A stretch of DNA of 64,000 nt. It comes from Gluconacetobacter liquefaciens. Lineage in GTDB: Bacteria > Pseudomonadota > Alphaproteobacteria > Acetobacterales > Acetobacteraceae. Position 1 is the first letter of the stretch. Each line of letters opens with the position of its first letter. Shown here one piece after another: positions 43,041 to 51,963 of this stretch. A model generated the notes under the pieces. The model ran no database searches, was not told where the DNA came from, and worked only from the letters and a program-made list of their open reading frames with translations. Location: the NCBI RefSeq assembly GCF_003350405.1, contig NZ_QQAW01000011.1:39409-103408 (forward strand). Reading direction: 5' to 3'. Made by a program: the position numbers and the translations under genes.

Positions 43041-43483
43041 GAGGGGGCTCCGGTTTGCGGTCAGTAAAGCGGAGCGACGGGAGGGCAGCAATCCGGCACC
43101 GTGGCGTGGCCTGCCACGCCATGGGAATTTAATGTGTGAAGAGAAACGGTCTTATCTATTTTTTGAATGGAACGATTCGGAATGGGAAGGAGACGGCGCG
43201 TCGGAAAGGGCTGCCGATCGGGTGGGGCTGGACCGGATGCGGAACAGGTTCTGGCCGGATTTACGAGGGTGTTTCCTGGAGGTGTGTTCGAAACATCATA
43301 AATTAACCGTTAAATTTCAATTGTGTGCCCCAGGTTCGGACGGCCAGGTGTCTGGGTTGTGATAAAAATGTCATATATTCCGAATTCGTTATGGAAGGTT
43401 ATGATTCGGTATTGAACTGAGGTCGGTTTCTGTCGCTTGATGTGCTGGTAAAGTAACGACGTTCGCGGGAGCACGTTAAGTCT
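43041..43483. other. intergenic region, 443 bp, between divergent genes
   Basis: No gene supported. It separates the penicillin acylase gene (minus) from the TonB receptor (plus), so it should hold both promoters. The right part (about 43290-43450) is AT-rich, with ATAAATTAACCGTTAAATTTCAA and a TATATTCCG stretch; no Fur-type or other named operator could be picked with confidence. A frame of 113 codons at 43021-43362 has mixed composition and no ribosome site and was not called. Confidence 0.4.
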
Positions 43484-46159
43484 ATGACCCTGAGGCGAAG
43501 CCTTATCGCGGCCACGATTTTAGCCATTCAGTTCGACGTCGCCGCTGCGGTGGCGCAAACTGCCCCGACGTCTGGTACGTCGACGACCAGCCCTCGCCAT
43601 GCGGCGAAGGCCAAGAAGGGCGTGAATGCTTCTGCCCGCTCCACGCCGAAAGCGGCGGTGGCTCCGGCGGTAGCGGTTCCGGCTGCGCGGGTTCTGCCGG
43701 CCGTTGAGCCCGTCTATCACGCGCCGCCGTCCGATCCGGGTGAAGCCGTGATCGTGACCGGCACCCGTGATTCGAACCGCCATGCGCGCCAGAGCACCGC
43801 GCCGGTATCGGTCGTGACCGCGGCGACCCTGACCCGTTCGGGCCAGATGAACCTCTCGGACGCGCTGACCAAGACCTATGCCTCGATCAACGTCGTCGCC
43901 ATGGCCGCGGACTCCGCGGCGCTGACGCAGTCGATCCAGATGCGTGGTCTGGGCCCGAACGAAGTGCTGGTGCTGGTCGACGGCAAGCGCCGCCATTCGA
44001 CCGCGAATATCGTTGCAGATTCCGGCCCGCAGTTCGGTTCGACCGGCGCGGACTTGAATACGCTGCCTTCGAACATGATCGACCACATCGAAGTGCTGGA
44101 AGACGGCGCGGCGGCCCAGTATGGATCGGACGCGATTGCCGGCGTCGTCAATATCATCACGAAAAAGCAGGATCACGGTTATAATCTGAGCGCCACGACT
44201 GGTGCCAACGCCTATAGCGGCCAGGCTTGGCAGTATCAGGTGAATGGCGACGCCGGCTTCAAGTGGGGTGACAACGGCTTCCTGCACATCAGCGGTCAGG
44301 TCTATCACACCGACTTCTTCGTCGCGCCGTCGACCGACCATCGTCTGCTGCCGCTGAGCGCCGCGCCGGAAGGCGCCTATACGGGTGCGAATTACACCGG
44401 CCCGCTGAACGTGCCGACCAACTCCAACCATATCCTGGGTCGCCCCGAGGAAACCCGTGAGAATTTCGGGATGGATTGGGGCAAGGACATCATCGGCGAC
44501 CGGTTGCAGTTTTATGGCAACCTGACCTACGCGCATCGCCATGGCGAGGCGTACGAGAATTATCGTATTCCGACCCGTGCGCCCTCGATGTATCCGTCGG
44601 GTTTCTCTCCTCGCGAGACGAACGAGGAAAACGACTACGCCGTTACGATGGGCCTGAAGGGTAGCCATCTGTTCGGTGACTGGGACTGGGACGCGAGTTC
44701 GACCTACGGTGCTGACGGCACGAAGATCGGCAACAAGAACACCGCGAATACCGGCATGCTGGCCTCGACCTGCTCGACCACGCCGGGTAGCGACTATTAT
44801 TCGACCGACGGGTGCGGCTGGTCGCCGACCTCGACGCTGGCGGAAACGTACCGCATGGCGCAGTGGACGAACAACTTGGATTTCCGTCACCATTTCAATA
44901 TCGGCAATGTCGTTCCCATGACGCTGGCGTTCGGTGGCGAGCATCGGATGGAGACCTACCAGATCCAGGCGGGTAACCCGAACTCCTATGAACTGGGCGG
45001 TACGCAGGGCTATGCCGGCCTTGGCCCGCAGAGTGCTGGTAACTGGAACCGTAACATCTTCGCCGCCTATATCGACGGCGATTTCCATCTGACCAAGCAC
45101 TGGGATCTGGATTTCGCCGGCCGGTTCGAACACTACACCGACGTGGGTAACACCCAGAACGGCAAGATTTCGACCCGCTACGATTTCTCGCGTCGGGTTG
45201 CGATCCGCGGCACGATCAGCACCGGCTTCCGTGCGCCGACGCTGGCCGAGCAGCATTACAGCGCGATGAATGTCGGCCCTTCCAGCGCCTCGGGCATGCT
45301 GGCGGTGGATTCGGCGGCGGCTCGTGCGCTGGGTGCCCAGCCGCTGAAGCCTGAGCAGTCGGTCAGTGCGTCGGGCGGTATCGTGCTGGAGCCGGTCGAC
45401 GGGTTCCATATCGAGGCCGACGTCTATCAGATCAACCTGCGCAACCGGATCGTCGGTGGTGGTACCGTCACGGGTGACCTGGCTGTTCAGGCTATCCAGG
45501 CGATGGGCTATACGCTGGCCGGGCCGGCGCTGGACGATACGTCGCAGGACAGTGCCTATTACCTGACCAACGGTGCCAGCACCCGCACGCAGGGCCTGGA
45601 CATCAAGGCGGACTACCGGTTCCATCTGCATCAGTATGGCAACCTGGACCTGAGCATGGCGCTGGACCTGAACCGGACGCGCCTGCATCATAATGCCCTG
45701 GATTCTCAGGGGAAGCCGATCCTGAATGCGCAGAATATCGGTTACATCACCACGGCGTATCCGCGCAGCAAGATCATCCTGAATGCCTACTACAAGGTGG
45801 GCAGGCTGGACGTGAACGTGCGCCAGACCCGCTATGGCCAGACCACCGACATGATGCAGTATCAGGATTGGTCGAACTCCAACACGATCTGCCCGCTGGA
45901 TGGTCAGTCGATCCAGTATTCGAACTCCTGCTTCAAGCAGTTCAACAATACGCCGCGTTGGCTGACGGATATCGAAATCGGCTATCAGTTCACCGACCAC
46001 CTGCACTTCGCCGTTGGTGCCAACAACGTCTTCAACGTGCGTCCGCGCAAGGTCTCGCAGGATGTCAATTCCTACGGCGCCCAGATCTATGACCAGTTCT
46101 CGCTACAGGTGCCGATCACCGGTGCCTACTACTATGGCCGTCTGAACGCCACGTTCTGA
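43484..46159 (+). CDS. TonB-dependent outer-membrane receptor, 891 aa
   Basis: N-terminal signal peptide (RRSLIAATILAIQFDVAAAVA), a Pro/Ala/Lys-rich spacer to about residue 70, the plug domain with EAVIVTGTRDSNRHARQSTAPVSVV (TonB-box-like VIVTGT region), ALTQSIQMRGLGPNEVLVLVDGKRRHS, LPSNMIDHIEVLEDGAAAQYGSDAIAGVVNIIT (plug signature), then a long beta-barrel ending in the C-terminal Phe of AYYYGRLNATF. These receptors import ligands such as siderophores, heme or sugars using TonB energy. The GLGPNEVLVLVDGKRRH/QYGSDAIAGVVNI pattern is typical of the large class that includes sugar or cofactor receptors. Three terminators follow, then the amine oxidase gene, which may be functionally linked. Confidence 0.93.
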   Translation: MTLRRSLIAATILAIQFDVAAAVAQTAPTSGTSTTSPRHAAKAKKGVNASARSTPKAAVAPAVAVPAARVLPAVEPVYHAPPSDPGEAVIVTGTRDSNRHARQSTAPVSVVTAATLTRSGQMNLSDALTKTYASINVVAMAADSAALTQSIQMRGLGPNEVLVLVDGKRRHSTANIVADSGPQFGSTGADLNTLPSNMIDHIEVLEDGAAAQYGSDAIAGVVNIITKKQDHGYNLSATTGANAYSGQAWQYQVNGDAGFKWGDNGFLHISGQVYHTDFFVAPSTDHRLLPLSAAPEGAYTGANYTGPLNVPTNSNHILGRPEETRENFGMDWGKDIIGDRLQFYGNLTYAHRHGEAYENYRIPTRAPSMYPSGFSPRETNEENDYAVTMGLKGSHLFGDWDWDASSTYGADGTKIGNKNTANTGMLASTCSTTPGSDYYSTDGCGWSPTSTLAETYRMAQWTNNLDFRHHFNIGNVVPMTLAFGGEHRMETYQIQAGNPNSYELGGTQGYAGLGPQSAGNWNRNIFAAYIDGDFHLTKHWDLDFAGRFEHYTDVGNTQNGKISTRYDFSRRVAIRGTISTGFRAPTLAEQHYSAMNVGPSSASGMLAVDSAAARALGAQPLKPEQSVSASGGIVLEPVDGFHIEADVYQINLRNRIVGGGTVTGDLAVQAIQAMGYTLAGPALDDTSQDSAYYLTNGASTRTQGLDIKADYRFHLHQYGNLDLSMALDLNRTRLHHNALDSQGKPILNAQNIGYITTAYPRSKIILNAYYKVGRLDVNVRQTRYGQTTDMMQYQDWSNSNTICPLDGQSIQYSNSCFKQFNNTPRWLTDIEIGYQFTDHLHFAVGANNVFNVRPRKVSQDVNSYGAQIYDQFSLQVPITGAYYYGRLNATF

Positions 46160-46170
46160 CGCAGGCGACA

Positions 46171-46206
46171 TGGATACCGGGAGCGATCCCGGTATCCATT
46201 CTTGTT
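46171..46206 (+). terminator. strong intrinsic terminator after the TonB receptor
   Basis: Perfect 12-bp stem TGGATACCGGGA (46171-46182), GCGA loop, TCCCGGTATCCA (46187-46198), then TTCTTGTTTT. First of three tandem hairpins between the receptor and the amine oxidase gene. Confidence 0.9.
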
Positions 46207-46216
46207 TTGGAAATTG

Positions 46217-46238
46217 TGCCGCGAATGCGGCATTTTTT
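46217..46238 (+). terminator. second tandem terminator
   Basis: Stem TGCCGC (46217-46222), GAAT loop, GCGGCA (46227-46232), followed by six T residues (46233-46238) and GTTTTT. Good intrinsic terminator form. Confidence 0.8.
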
Positions 46239-46244
46239 GTTTTT

Positions 46245-46265
46245 GCGCCCAGGAAGGCGCTTTTT
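46245..46265 (+). terminator. third tandem terminator
   Basis: Stem GCGCC (46245-46249), loop CAGGAA, GGCGC (46256-46260), then five T (46261-46265), 20 bases before the amine oxidase ATG at 46286. Its closeness to the next start means that it could act as an attenuator-like element or that the oxidase is transcribed by read-through. No independent promoter was recognised in the gap. Confidence 0.6.
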
Positions 46266-46285
46266 GCATAGAGACAGGGTGATTG

Positions 46286-47887
46286 ATGACCGGACAGTCC
46301 GGCTTTCAGGCGCAGACGCGCCGTCAGCTTCTGACGAAAATCGGGGTTCTGGCCGGAAGTGCCGGGCTTTATCAGGCGATGACCAGCATGGGTCATGCGA
46401 TGGGTACCGACTTCAAAGGGCCGCCGAAATTGTCCGGCGCGAAGCCGGGTACCCGGGTCGTGGTGCTGGGGGCCGGGCTGGCGGGGTTGCTGGCGGCGTA
46501 TGAATTGCGGCAGGCCGGCTACAAGGTTCGACTGCTTGAATTCCAGAACCGGGCGGGGGGACGCAATATCTCGCTGCGCGGTGGCGACAGCGTGACGGAA
46601 CTGGGAGGCGCGACGCAGAAGGTCGCTTTCGCACCCGGCAATTATATCAATCCGGGACCGTGGCGGATTCCGTATCATCATCAGGGACTGTTGTATTATT
46701 GCCGGAAGTTCGGTGTGGCGCTGGAGCCGTTCATTCAGCTCAACCACAATGCGTGGCTGCATTCCTCGCAGGCTTATGGCGGCAAGCGTTTGCGTTATCG
46801 GGAGTTTGCGGCGGATTTCTCGGGTTACACCGCCGAGTTGCTGGCCAAGGCGATCAACCAGCATCGGCTGGATGATATCGTGACGCCCGAGGAACGGGCG
46901 CATGTGCTTTCGTCCATCGGGACCTGGGCCAATCTGGATGATGATGGCGTGTGGCGCGCGGGAGCGCGGTCGTCGCAGCACCGGGGATATGACAAGGCTC
47001 GTGGGGCTGGTGTGGATGGGGCGCCGACCTTCTCGACCCCGGCGCCGCGTTCGGAAGTGATGGGCTCTGGTCTGGCGCAGTGGCTGGCCTTTCCCGAACA
47101 GCTCGACATGCAGACGACGATGTTCCAGCCGGTTGGTGGAATGGACAATATCGGCAAGGGGTTTGCGCGCCAGGTCCAGGATCTGATCACGCTGGGCTGC
47201 ATGGTCACTGCCATCCATCAGGACGAGCATGGGGTCAAGATCCTGTATGACGATGTGGCCCATGGCGGAGCATCGCGGGTGGAAGAGGCCGATTATTGCG
47301 TCTGCACGATTCCGTTGCCGGTTCTTTCGCAGCTCGATGTGCAGGTCAGCGACCGGATGAAGGCAGCGATCGCGGCCGTGCCTTATGCGTCGTCGGTGAA
47401 GCTGGGCATGGAATTCAAGCGGCGTTTCTGGGAGGATAACGACCAGATCTATGGCGGGATCAGCTTCACCGACCAGCCGATCGGGCAGATCGCCTATCCC
47501 AGCCATGGTATTTTCTCGCAGGGGCCGGCGGTTCTGCTGGGCGGTTATATGTTCGGGCCGGCGGCGATGGATTTCACGACCATGACGCCCGCGCAGCGGA
47601 TCGAGGAAGGGCTGCGGCAGGGGCTGGCCCTTCACCCTAATTATCGCAGCGAATTCCGCAATGGTGTGGCCGTGGCGTGGAGCCGCATGCCCTGGACCCT
47701 GGGCTGCTGTTCCATGTGGTCGGAGCAGGCGCGCAAGATGCATTACAAGACGCTGGTGGGGATGGAGAACCGGCTGGTGTTGGCCGGGGAGCACGCATCC
47801 TATGTCGGTTGCTGGCAGGAGGGGGCGATCCTGTCGTCTCTCGCGGCGGTCGAGCAGATACACAAGCGGGCGCAGGGAGTGGGCTGA
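46286..47887 (+). CDS. Tat-exported flavin monoamine dehydrogenase/oxidase, 533 aa
   Basis: ATG at 46286. Twin-arginine signal TRRQLLTKIGVLAGSAGLYQA (residues 10-30), followed by the FAD-binding motif VVVLGAGLAGLLAAYELRQAG with LLEFQNRAGGRN, and the flavin amine oxidase GGMDNIGKGFARQVQD segment, plus a C-terminal GxxGC...EGAILSSLAAVEQI pattern (GEHASYVGCWQEGAILSS). This is the FAD-dependent monoamine oxidase/L-amino-acid oxidase family, acting in the periplasm. The coupled cytochrome c gene that follows suggests that it passes electrons to cytochrome c instead of oxygen, as described for bacterial nicotine oxidoreductase-type enzymes. Substrate (amine or amino acid) is unknown. Confidence 0.86.
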   Translation: MTGQSGFQAQTRRQLLTKIGVLAGSAGLYQAMTSMGHAMGTDFKGPPKLSGAKPGTRVVVLGAGLAGLLAAYELRQAGYKVRLLEFQNRAGGRNISLRGGDSVTELGGATQKVAFAPGNYINPGPWRIPYHHQGLLYYCRKFGVALEPFIQLNHNAWLHSSQAYGGKRLRYREFAADFSGYTAELLAKAINQHRLDDIVTPEERAHVLSSIGTWANLDDDGVWRAGARSSQHRGYDKARGAGVDGAPTFSTPAPRSEVMGSGLAQWLAFPEQLDMQTTMFQPVGGMDNIGKGFARQVQDLITLGCMVTAIHQDEHGVKILYDDVAHGGASRVEEADYCVCTIPLPVLSQLDVQVSDRMKAAIAAVPYASSVKLGMEFKRRFWEDNDQIYGGISFTDQPIGQIAYPSHGIFSQGPAVLLGGYMFGPAAMDFTTMTPAQRIEEGLRQGLALHPNYRSEFRNGVAVAWSRMPWTLGCCSMWSEQARKMHYKTLVGMENRLVLAGEHASYVGCWQEGAILSSLAAVEQIHKRAQGVG

Positions 47888-48303
47888 TGCGGGGCGTCTC
47901 TTTTTCTTTCCTGCTTGTGGCGGGGATGATGCTGGCCGGTGCGTCGGCCCGGGCCGATACGGCGGGCGGGGTGCCGAGCACCATGACCCGGCTGGATAAT
48001 GGCGATCTGGTTTACCATCACATCTGTGCTGCCTGTCATATGGCCGACGGCAAGGGGGCGCGTGGTGCCGGGGCGAAATATCCGGCGCTGGCCGGAGACC
48101 AGAAGCTGGCGATTGCTGCCTATCCGACCATGATGGTTCTGAATGGCCATGGCGGCATGCCATGGTTCGCGGGCATTCTGACCGACAGGCAGATCGCGGA
48201 TGTGGTGACCTATATCCGTAGTCATCTCGGCAACCACTGGACGGACGCGGTGACGCCGGAGCAGGTGCGGGAGATGCGTCAGCCGATCACGCTGGAGGAA
48301 TAG
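47887..48303 (+). CDS. periplasmic monoheme cytochrome c, 138 aa
   Basis: ATG overlaps the oxidase stop (TGATG). Sec signal peptide SFSFLLVAGMMLAGASARA, then heme-binding CAACH (Cys47, Cys50, His51), a class I layout with a Met axial ligand probably in GGMPWFAG, and a final helix ADVVTYIRSHLG. The coupling to the flavin amine dehydrogenase and the shared export to the periplasm point to an electron acceptor for it, linked onward to the terminal oxidases. Sequence shows class I cytochrome c; the partnership is inferred from gene order. Confidence 0.9.
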   Translation: MRGVSFSFLLVAGMMLAGASARADTAGGVPSTMTRLDNGDLVYHHICAACHMADGKGARGAGAKYPALAGDQKLAIAAYPTMMVLNGHGGMPWFAGILTDRQIADVVTYIRSHLGNHWTDAVTPEQVREMRQPITLEE

Positions 48304-48373
48304 CAGTGGGGGCCCGGCGGTGTGCGCCGGGTGATCCCTACCATGCGGCGGCTTTGGCTGTTAGGGTCGCCGG

Positions 48374-48700
48374 ATGCAATCGATTATCATCTATGTCGGC
48401 GCGGCCATGGCGGAAATTGCCGGGTGCTTCGCGTTCTGGGCGTGGCTCCGGATGGGCAAATCGCCGGTCTGGCTTCTGCCTGGCTGTGTCTCATTGGTGC
48501 TGTTCGCATGGCTGCTGACCCGGGTTGAGAGTTCGGAAGCCGGACGGGCTTATGCGGCTTATGGCGGGATTTACATTCTCTCGGCGCTGTTGTGGCTGTG
48601 GTTGGCCGAAGGGGTAAGGCCGGATCGGTGGGATCTGATCGGGGCGGCGTTGTGTCTGTGTGGGGCTGGGGTGATCCTGTTTTCTCCGCATCGGGTGTAG
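48374..48700 (+). CDS. YnfA family (UPF0060) membrane protein
   Basis: 108 aa with four hydrophobic segments: [61 protein letters not shown] and [17 protein letters not shown], and the family motif [10 protein letters not shown] with [19 protein letters not shown]0060 proteins are small inner-membrane proteins related to SMR-type drug exporters, some implicated in arsenic or other efflux in their neighbourhood. No partner in the window. Gap of 70 bases from the cytochrome gene. Confidence 0.92.
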   Translation: MQSIIIYVGAAMAEIAGCFAFWAWLRMGKSPVWLLPGCVSLVLFAWLLTRVESSEAGRAYAAYGGIYILSALLWLWLAEGVRPDRWDLIGAALCLCGAGVILFSPHRV

Positions 48701-48741
48701 GGGCTTGAATCTTCTTTTTTCGGAAGAATAGAGACGCCGGC

Positions 48742-49911
48742 TTACTCTTCGCGAATATTCACCATGCGGGTGGTCACGACCCCTTGTGGGGCTGGGCGTG
48801 CGCCGCGGCTGGAGCCGAGGCGCCAGAGCTGGTGGGCGAGTGCCATCACCGCCGGGCCGATGAACAGGCCGGAGAGGCCGCAGCTTTCCAGTCCGCCCAG
48901 AATGCCGAGCAGCACCCACATGAAGGGCAGTCTGATGGAGCCGCCGATCAGGACGGGGCGGATGAAATGGTCGGCCAGGAACAGTACCACCGCGCCGAAC
49001 ACGCCGACGCCGATGGCGGCCGCCAGGCTGCTGCCCTTGATCAGGATGGCCAGGACGCACAGGGCGAGCGCGAAGCCGCCGACCATAGGGATCATGCACG
49101 CCAGTGCCGTGAAGATGCCCAGCAGCAGGGGCTGGGGCGCGCCCACGAGCACATAGGAGAGGCCGATCAGCAGGCCTTCGCCGAGCCCGACCAGTACCAG
49201 GCCCGCGAGCGCGCCGCGCACGGCGCCCACGACCTGGCGTTGGGCCATGCCGCCCCGTGCGCCCAGCAGGCGCCAGATCAGCAGGTCGATGCGGGCGACC
49301 AGCGGCGTGCCGGCCCGCAGGAAGAAGAAGAGAATGAGCAGGGCGAAGCCCATGATGACCAGCCCGTTGGCGACGCCATGGCCCAGATGCTCCACCGTGC
49401 CGAGGGCGTGTTCGGGCCTGAGGCGGTCCATCAGGTCATGCACGCTGTCTGGCGTGGCCAGATTGGCCTGCCACCAGTGCTGGGCCTGCGCCCGGCCCCA
49501 CGGCAGGCGGTCGAGCCATGCGGGGGCGGGGATACCCTGTTCGGTGGCCTGTTTGACCCATTGGGCGCCTTCCCGGGCCTCGCCGGCGGCGGCGGAGATC
49601 AGCACGGCGGTCGGGATGATGAAGACCAGCGCGATGCCGAGGACGATGGCGGCCGGTGCCAGCGTGGCGGCATGAGGGGAGGACCATTTCCGTCGCAATC
49701 CTGTCAGCAGCGGCCAGCAGACGATCGCGAGCACGCCGCCCCAGAACAGCGCGGAGCGGAAACGTCCGAGGACGAACAGAGCCAATGCGACGACCACCAG
49801 CGCGAGCACGCCCTGGGCCAGGCTTTGCAGCCGCGTGCGCGGCTGGGTGGGGAGTGTGGGGGCGGGGAGCGGCGTGGCGGGCGGGACGAATGACGGCGGG
49901 GATAGGGGCAT
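48742..49911 (-). CDS. AI-2E family (UPF0118) permease
   Basis: 389 aa starting at 49911. Hydrophobic segments LAQGVLALVVVALALFVLGRF, GGVLAIVCWPLLTGL, AAIVLGIALVFIIPTAVLI, LVIMGFALLILFFFLRAG, LLIGLSYVLVGAPQPLLLG, GFALALCVLAILI and GVFGAVVLFLADHFIRPVLIGG; the DHFIRPxLIGG motif followed by LPFMWVLLGILGG is the family hallmark. Members export autoinducer-2 or act as Na+/H+ antiporters in some species. The proline-rich N-terminus (FVPPATPLPAPTLPTQP) is unusual. Function beyond the family is not shown. Confidence 0.9.
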   Translation of the reverse strand: MPLSPPSFVPPATPLPAPTLPTQPRTRLQSLAQGVLALVVVALALFVLGRFRSALFWGGVLAIVCWPLLTGLRRKWSSPHAATLAPAAIVLGIALVFIIPTAVLISAAAGEAREGAQWVKQATEQGIPAPAWLDRLPWGRAQAQHWWQANLATPDSVHDLMDRLRPEHALGTVEHLGHGVANGLVIMGFALLILFFFLRAGTPLVARIDLLIWRLLGARGGMAQRQVVGAVRGALAGLVLVGLGEGLLIGLSYVLVGAPQPLLLGIFTALACMIPMVGGFALALCVLAILIKGSSLAAAIGVGVFGAVVLFLADHFIRPVLIGGSIRLPFMWVLLGILGGLESCGLSGLFIGPAVMALAHQLWRLGSSRGARPAPQGVVTTRMVNIREE

Positions 49912-50138
49912 GCGGGCTCTGGGTCTATGGTTTGGGGGGCATGTGGCGTGGACAGTGATAACGGGGTTGGGCGGGCTGCGTTGCGCGGCGATGGTCGGGC
50001 TTGCGCCATTGCCCTGTTCACGGGTCGCCACGTCTGTGACGATGGCATTATCAGGGTGGTATGATAAATGATTCGTTTTCGGTATGAAAATGATCTGCCG
50101 TGCAGGGCAGCCATACGGTCTTTCGTGGGAACGCGCCC

Positions 50139-50167
50139 TTAAAATGCCGCACCTCTCTTCCTATAAT
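50139..50167 (+). promoter_or_regulatory. sigma70-like promoter for the small gene at 50223
   Basis: TTAAAA (50139-50144) and a perfect TATAAT (50162-50167) with 17-base spacing, 55 bases upstream of the ATG with AGGAGG. The rest of the 311-base gap back to 49912 shows no gene. Confidence 0.55.
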
Positions 50168-50222
50168 TGAAAGCCAAGCCGCTCCGGCCTTTCGGCGGGG
50201 CACCTTGAGCAGGAGGATCGTG

Positions 50223-50450
50223 ATGTCGGTTTCATCCGTCGAGGAAAAGGCAGTGTCCGCTTCGGCCAAATGGTCCGATGGGGTCGAACTGACACCGGCA
50301 CAGATTCATGCGGCCCATCGCAGGGCGATGCGCCAGGCGGGTGGGCGCCTGCGCAGCCGGGCGGGCCGGGTAGATGAGCCGGATGCCATGGCGCGGCCGG
50401 GGGCGCCTTCGCCGGACAAGTCCGGCAGGAAGATGTCGGGCCGGACGTGA
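50223..50450 (+). CDS. small hydrophilic protein of unknown function, 75 aa
   Basis: Excellent translation signals (GCAGGAGGATCGTG just upstream) and a clear -35/-10 set make this a likely real gene. The sequence starts MSVSSVEEKAVSASAKWSDG, then ELTPAQIHAAHRRAMRQAGGRLRSRAG, a basic helix, and ends KSGRKMSGRT. It is Arg/Ala/Ser-rich and probably partly disordered. No family recognised. It stands alone between convergent or divergent genes, and a dispersed repeat follows its stop. Confidence 0.6.
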   Translation: MSVSSVEEKAVSASAKWSDGVELTPAQIHAAHRRAMRQAGGRLRSRAGRVDEPDAMARPGAPSPDKSGRKMSGRT

Positions 50451-50489
50451 GAATGGATCGGGGGCTTCTTTCAGAAGCACCGATAGGGG

Positions 50490-50627
50490 GCGGACGCGTG
50501 GCGCGAGCCACATGTCCGCCGTGATGTCTGCGCATCGGAGCGGAGTGGCCTTGATGGCCATGAGCACCGAAGCGCAGGAAACGCGCGGAGGACACGCCGC
50601 CAGCGCGCATTTGCGGTCAGGCTCTCA
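50490..50627 (-). repeat. dispersed GC-rich repeat, inverted copy
   Basis: Reverse-complement relative of the 6423 unit: GGAGCGGAGTGGCCTTGATGG, CATGAGCACCGAAGCGCAGG, AAACGCGCGGAGGACACGCC, CCAGCGCGCATTTGCGGTCA. It ends exactly at the glycerophosphodiesterase stop (50625), so the repeat touches the 3' end of that gene. Confidence 0.7.
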
Positions 50628-51728
50628 GCCATCCAGTGCGCGGCGGCCCAGCGCGGGGTCGTCGGTGAAGAAGCCGTCCAGCCCCATATCGAGATAGCGC
50701 CGGATTTCGGCGATCGAGCCTTCGGGATTGCGGGCGTCGTCTCCGGCACCGTTGCGGAGCTGGCGGGGCAGGAAGCGGTTTTCCGGGCGACAGGTATAGG
50801 AATGGACCAGCAGGCCGGCGCTATGGGCGTCGTCGACCAGGGTGGTCGGGGCCTGCCAGGCGCCTGAGGCGTCGCGCGGGATCAGGTCGACGTTCGACGG
50901 GCCGATGGCGTCGGCGTAGGTGCGGATCTGGCGAAGGCCTTCCGGTGTCATGAGGTCGCCGAAAGTGGTGTGGCCGCCGGTGGCCGCGATGTCGGGCACG
51001 CGCTCGCTCCGGTTGCCCATCAGGAACATCAGGCGGGCCTGCGGGTTGATGGCCTGTACGCGCCCGCGCAGCATCTTCAGGTTGGCGGTTTCGAACGACT
51101 GTACTTCGAGCGGGGCGTAGCTTGTGTAGTCGTGCGCCGCGATCACGCGCAGGAAGGTTTCCTCCGGCGTGTGGTTGAGCGCGTGGAAATGGGTCGAGTT
51201 CTTGATCTCGGGGATCAGGCCGATGACCCGGCCGCGTGCGGCGGATTCGGCGGCGACGAAGTCGATCACTTCCTCGAAGGTCGGGATGTCGAAATGGCCG
51301 TCGTAGCGGGTGTTTTGCGGACGGGTGCCGGGCAGGCGCTCGCGGGCGCGCAGGGTCTTGAGTTCCGCCAGGGTGAAATCGGTGGTGAACCAGCCGGTTT
51401 CGTTCGTACCGTCGATCATCATCGTGCGGCGGCGGGCGGCGAATTCGGGGCGCGTGGCGACGTCGGTGGTGCCGGCGATGTTGCTCTCGTGCCGGGCGAC
51501 CAGCACGCCGTCGCGGGTGGGTACCAGGTCGGGCTCGATATAGTCCGCGCCGTCGGCGATGGCCTTGGCGTAGGACGCCAGCGTGTGTTCCGGTCGCAGG
51601 GCGGAGGCGCCGCGATGGGCGAAGACCAGCGGCTGGGGCGCCAGCGATGATGCCGCCCGGACGCGTGGCGCGGCGGCCAGGATCGCGGTGGCTGCCGTTA
51701 GGGGGAAGATATTTCGGCGTGTGAGCAC
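50625..51728 (-). CDS. glycerophosphodiester phosphodiesterase, exported (GlpQ-like)
   Basis: The core motif FAHRGASALRPEHTLASYAKAIADGADYIEPDLVPTRDGVLVARHE is the GDPD signature with the catalytic His pair and Glu/Asp of the TIM barrel; VIGLIPEIKNSTHF, NLKMLRG and the final FFTDDP complete it. It cleaves glycerophosphodiesters to glycerol-3-phosphate and an alcohol. A Tat-type signal (TRRNIFPLTAATAILAAAP) suggests periplasmic export. The best start is probably GTG at 51728 (the residue before LTRRNIF), giving 367 aa; the reading frame runs on to an ATG at 51782 without a ribosome site. Confidence 0.9.
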   Translation of the reverse strand: MLTRRNIFPLTAATAILAAAPRVRAASSLAPQPLVFAHRGASALRPEHTLASYAKAIADGADYIEPDLVPTRDGVLVARHESNIAGTTDVATRPEFAARRRTMMIDGTNETGWFTTDFTLAELKTLRARERLPGTRPQNTRYDGHFDIPTFEEVIDFVAAESAARGRVIGLIPEIKNSTHFHALNHTPEETFLRVIAAHDYTSYAPLEVQSFETANLKMLRGRVQAINPQARLMFLMGNRSERVPDIAATGGHTTFGDLMTPEGLRQIRTYADAIGPSNVDLIPRDASGAWQAPTTLVDDAHSAGLLVHSYTCRPENRFLPRQLRNGAGDDARNPEGSIAEIRRYLDMGLDGFFTDDPALGRRALDG

Positions 51729-51963
51729 GGAAGGGACCTCGGGATTCGGCGCCTGGGAAGACGGTGAGACGCCCCGCGACATCGCAGGGAGGATATATTG
51801 ACCGCAGGATCTGGAGGGTTCAAGGCCGCTTAGTGGGGACGGGGCGCTGCCCCAGAGCGCACCCTCCGACCGTTTGCTGCATGCATTCGCGGCATAGCGT
51901 CTTTATTTGCTGTTACGAGCATCTGTACCTGTTCGAACGCGCGTGTTCAAAAAAGGATTTGCT

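Noticed and set aside
43021..43362. 113-codon frame upstream of the first TonB receptor
   Set aside because: Mixed composition, no ribosome site, overlaps the start of the penicillin acylase on the other strand.
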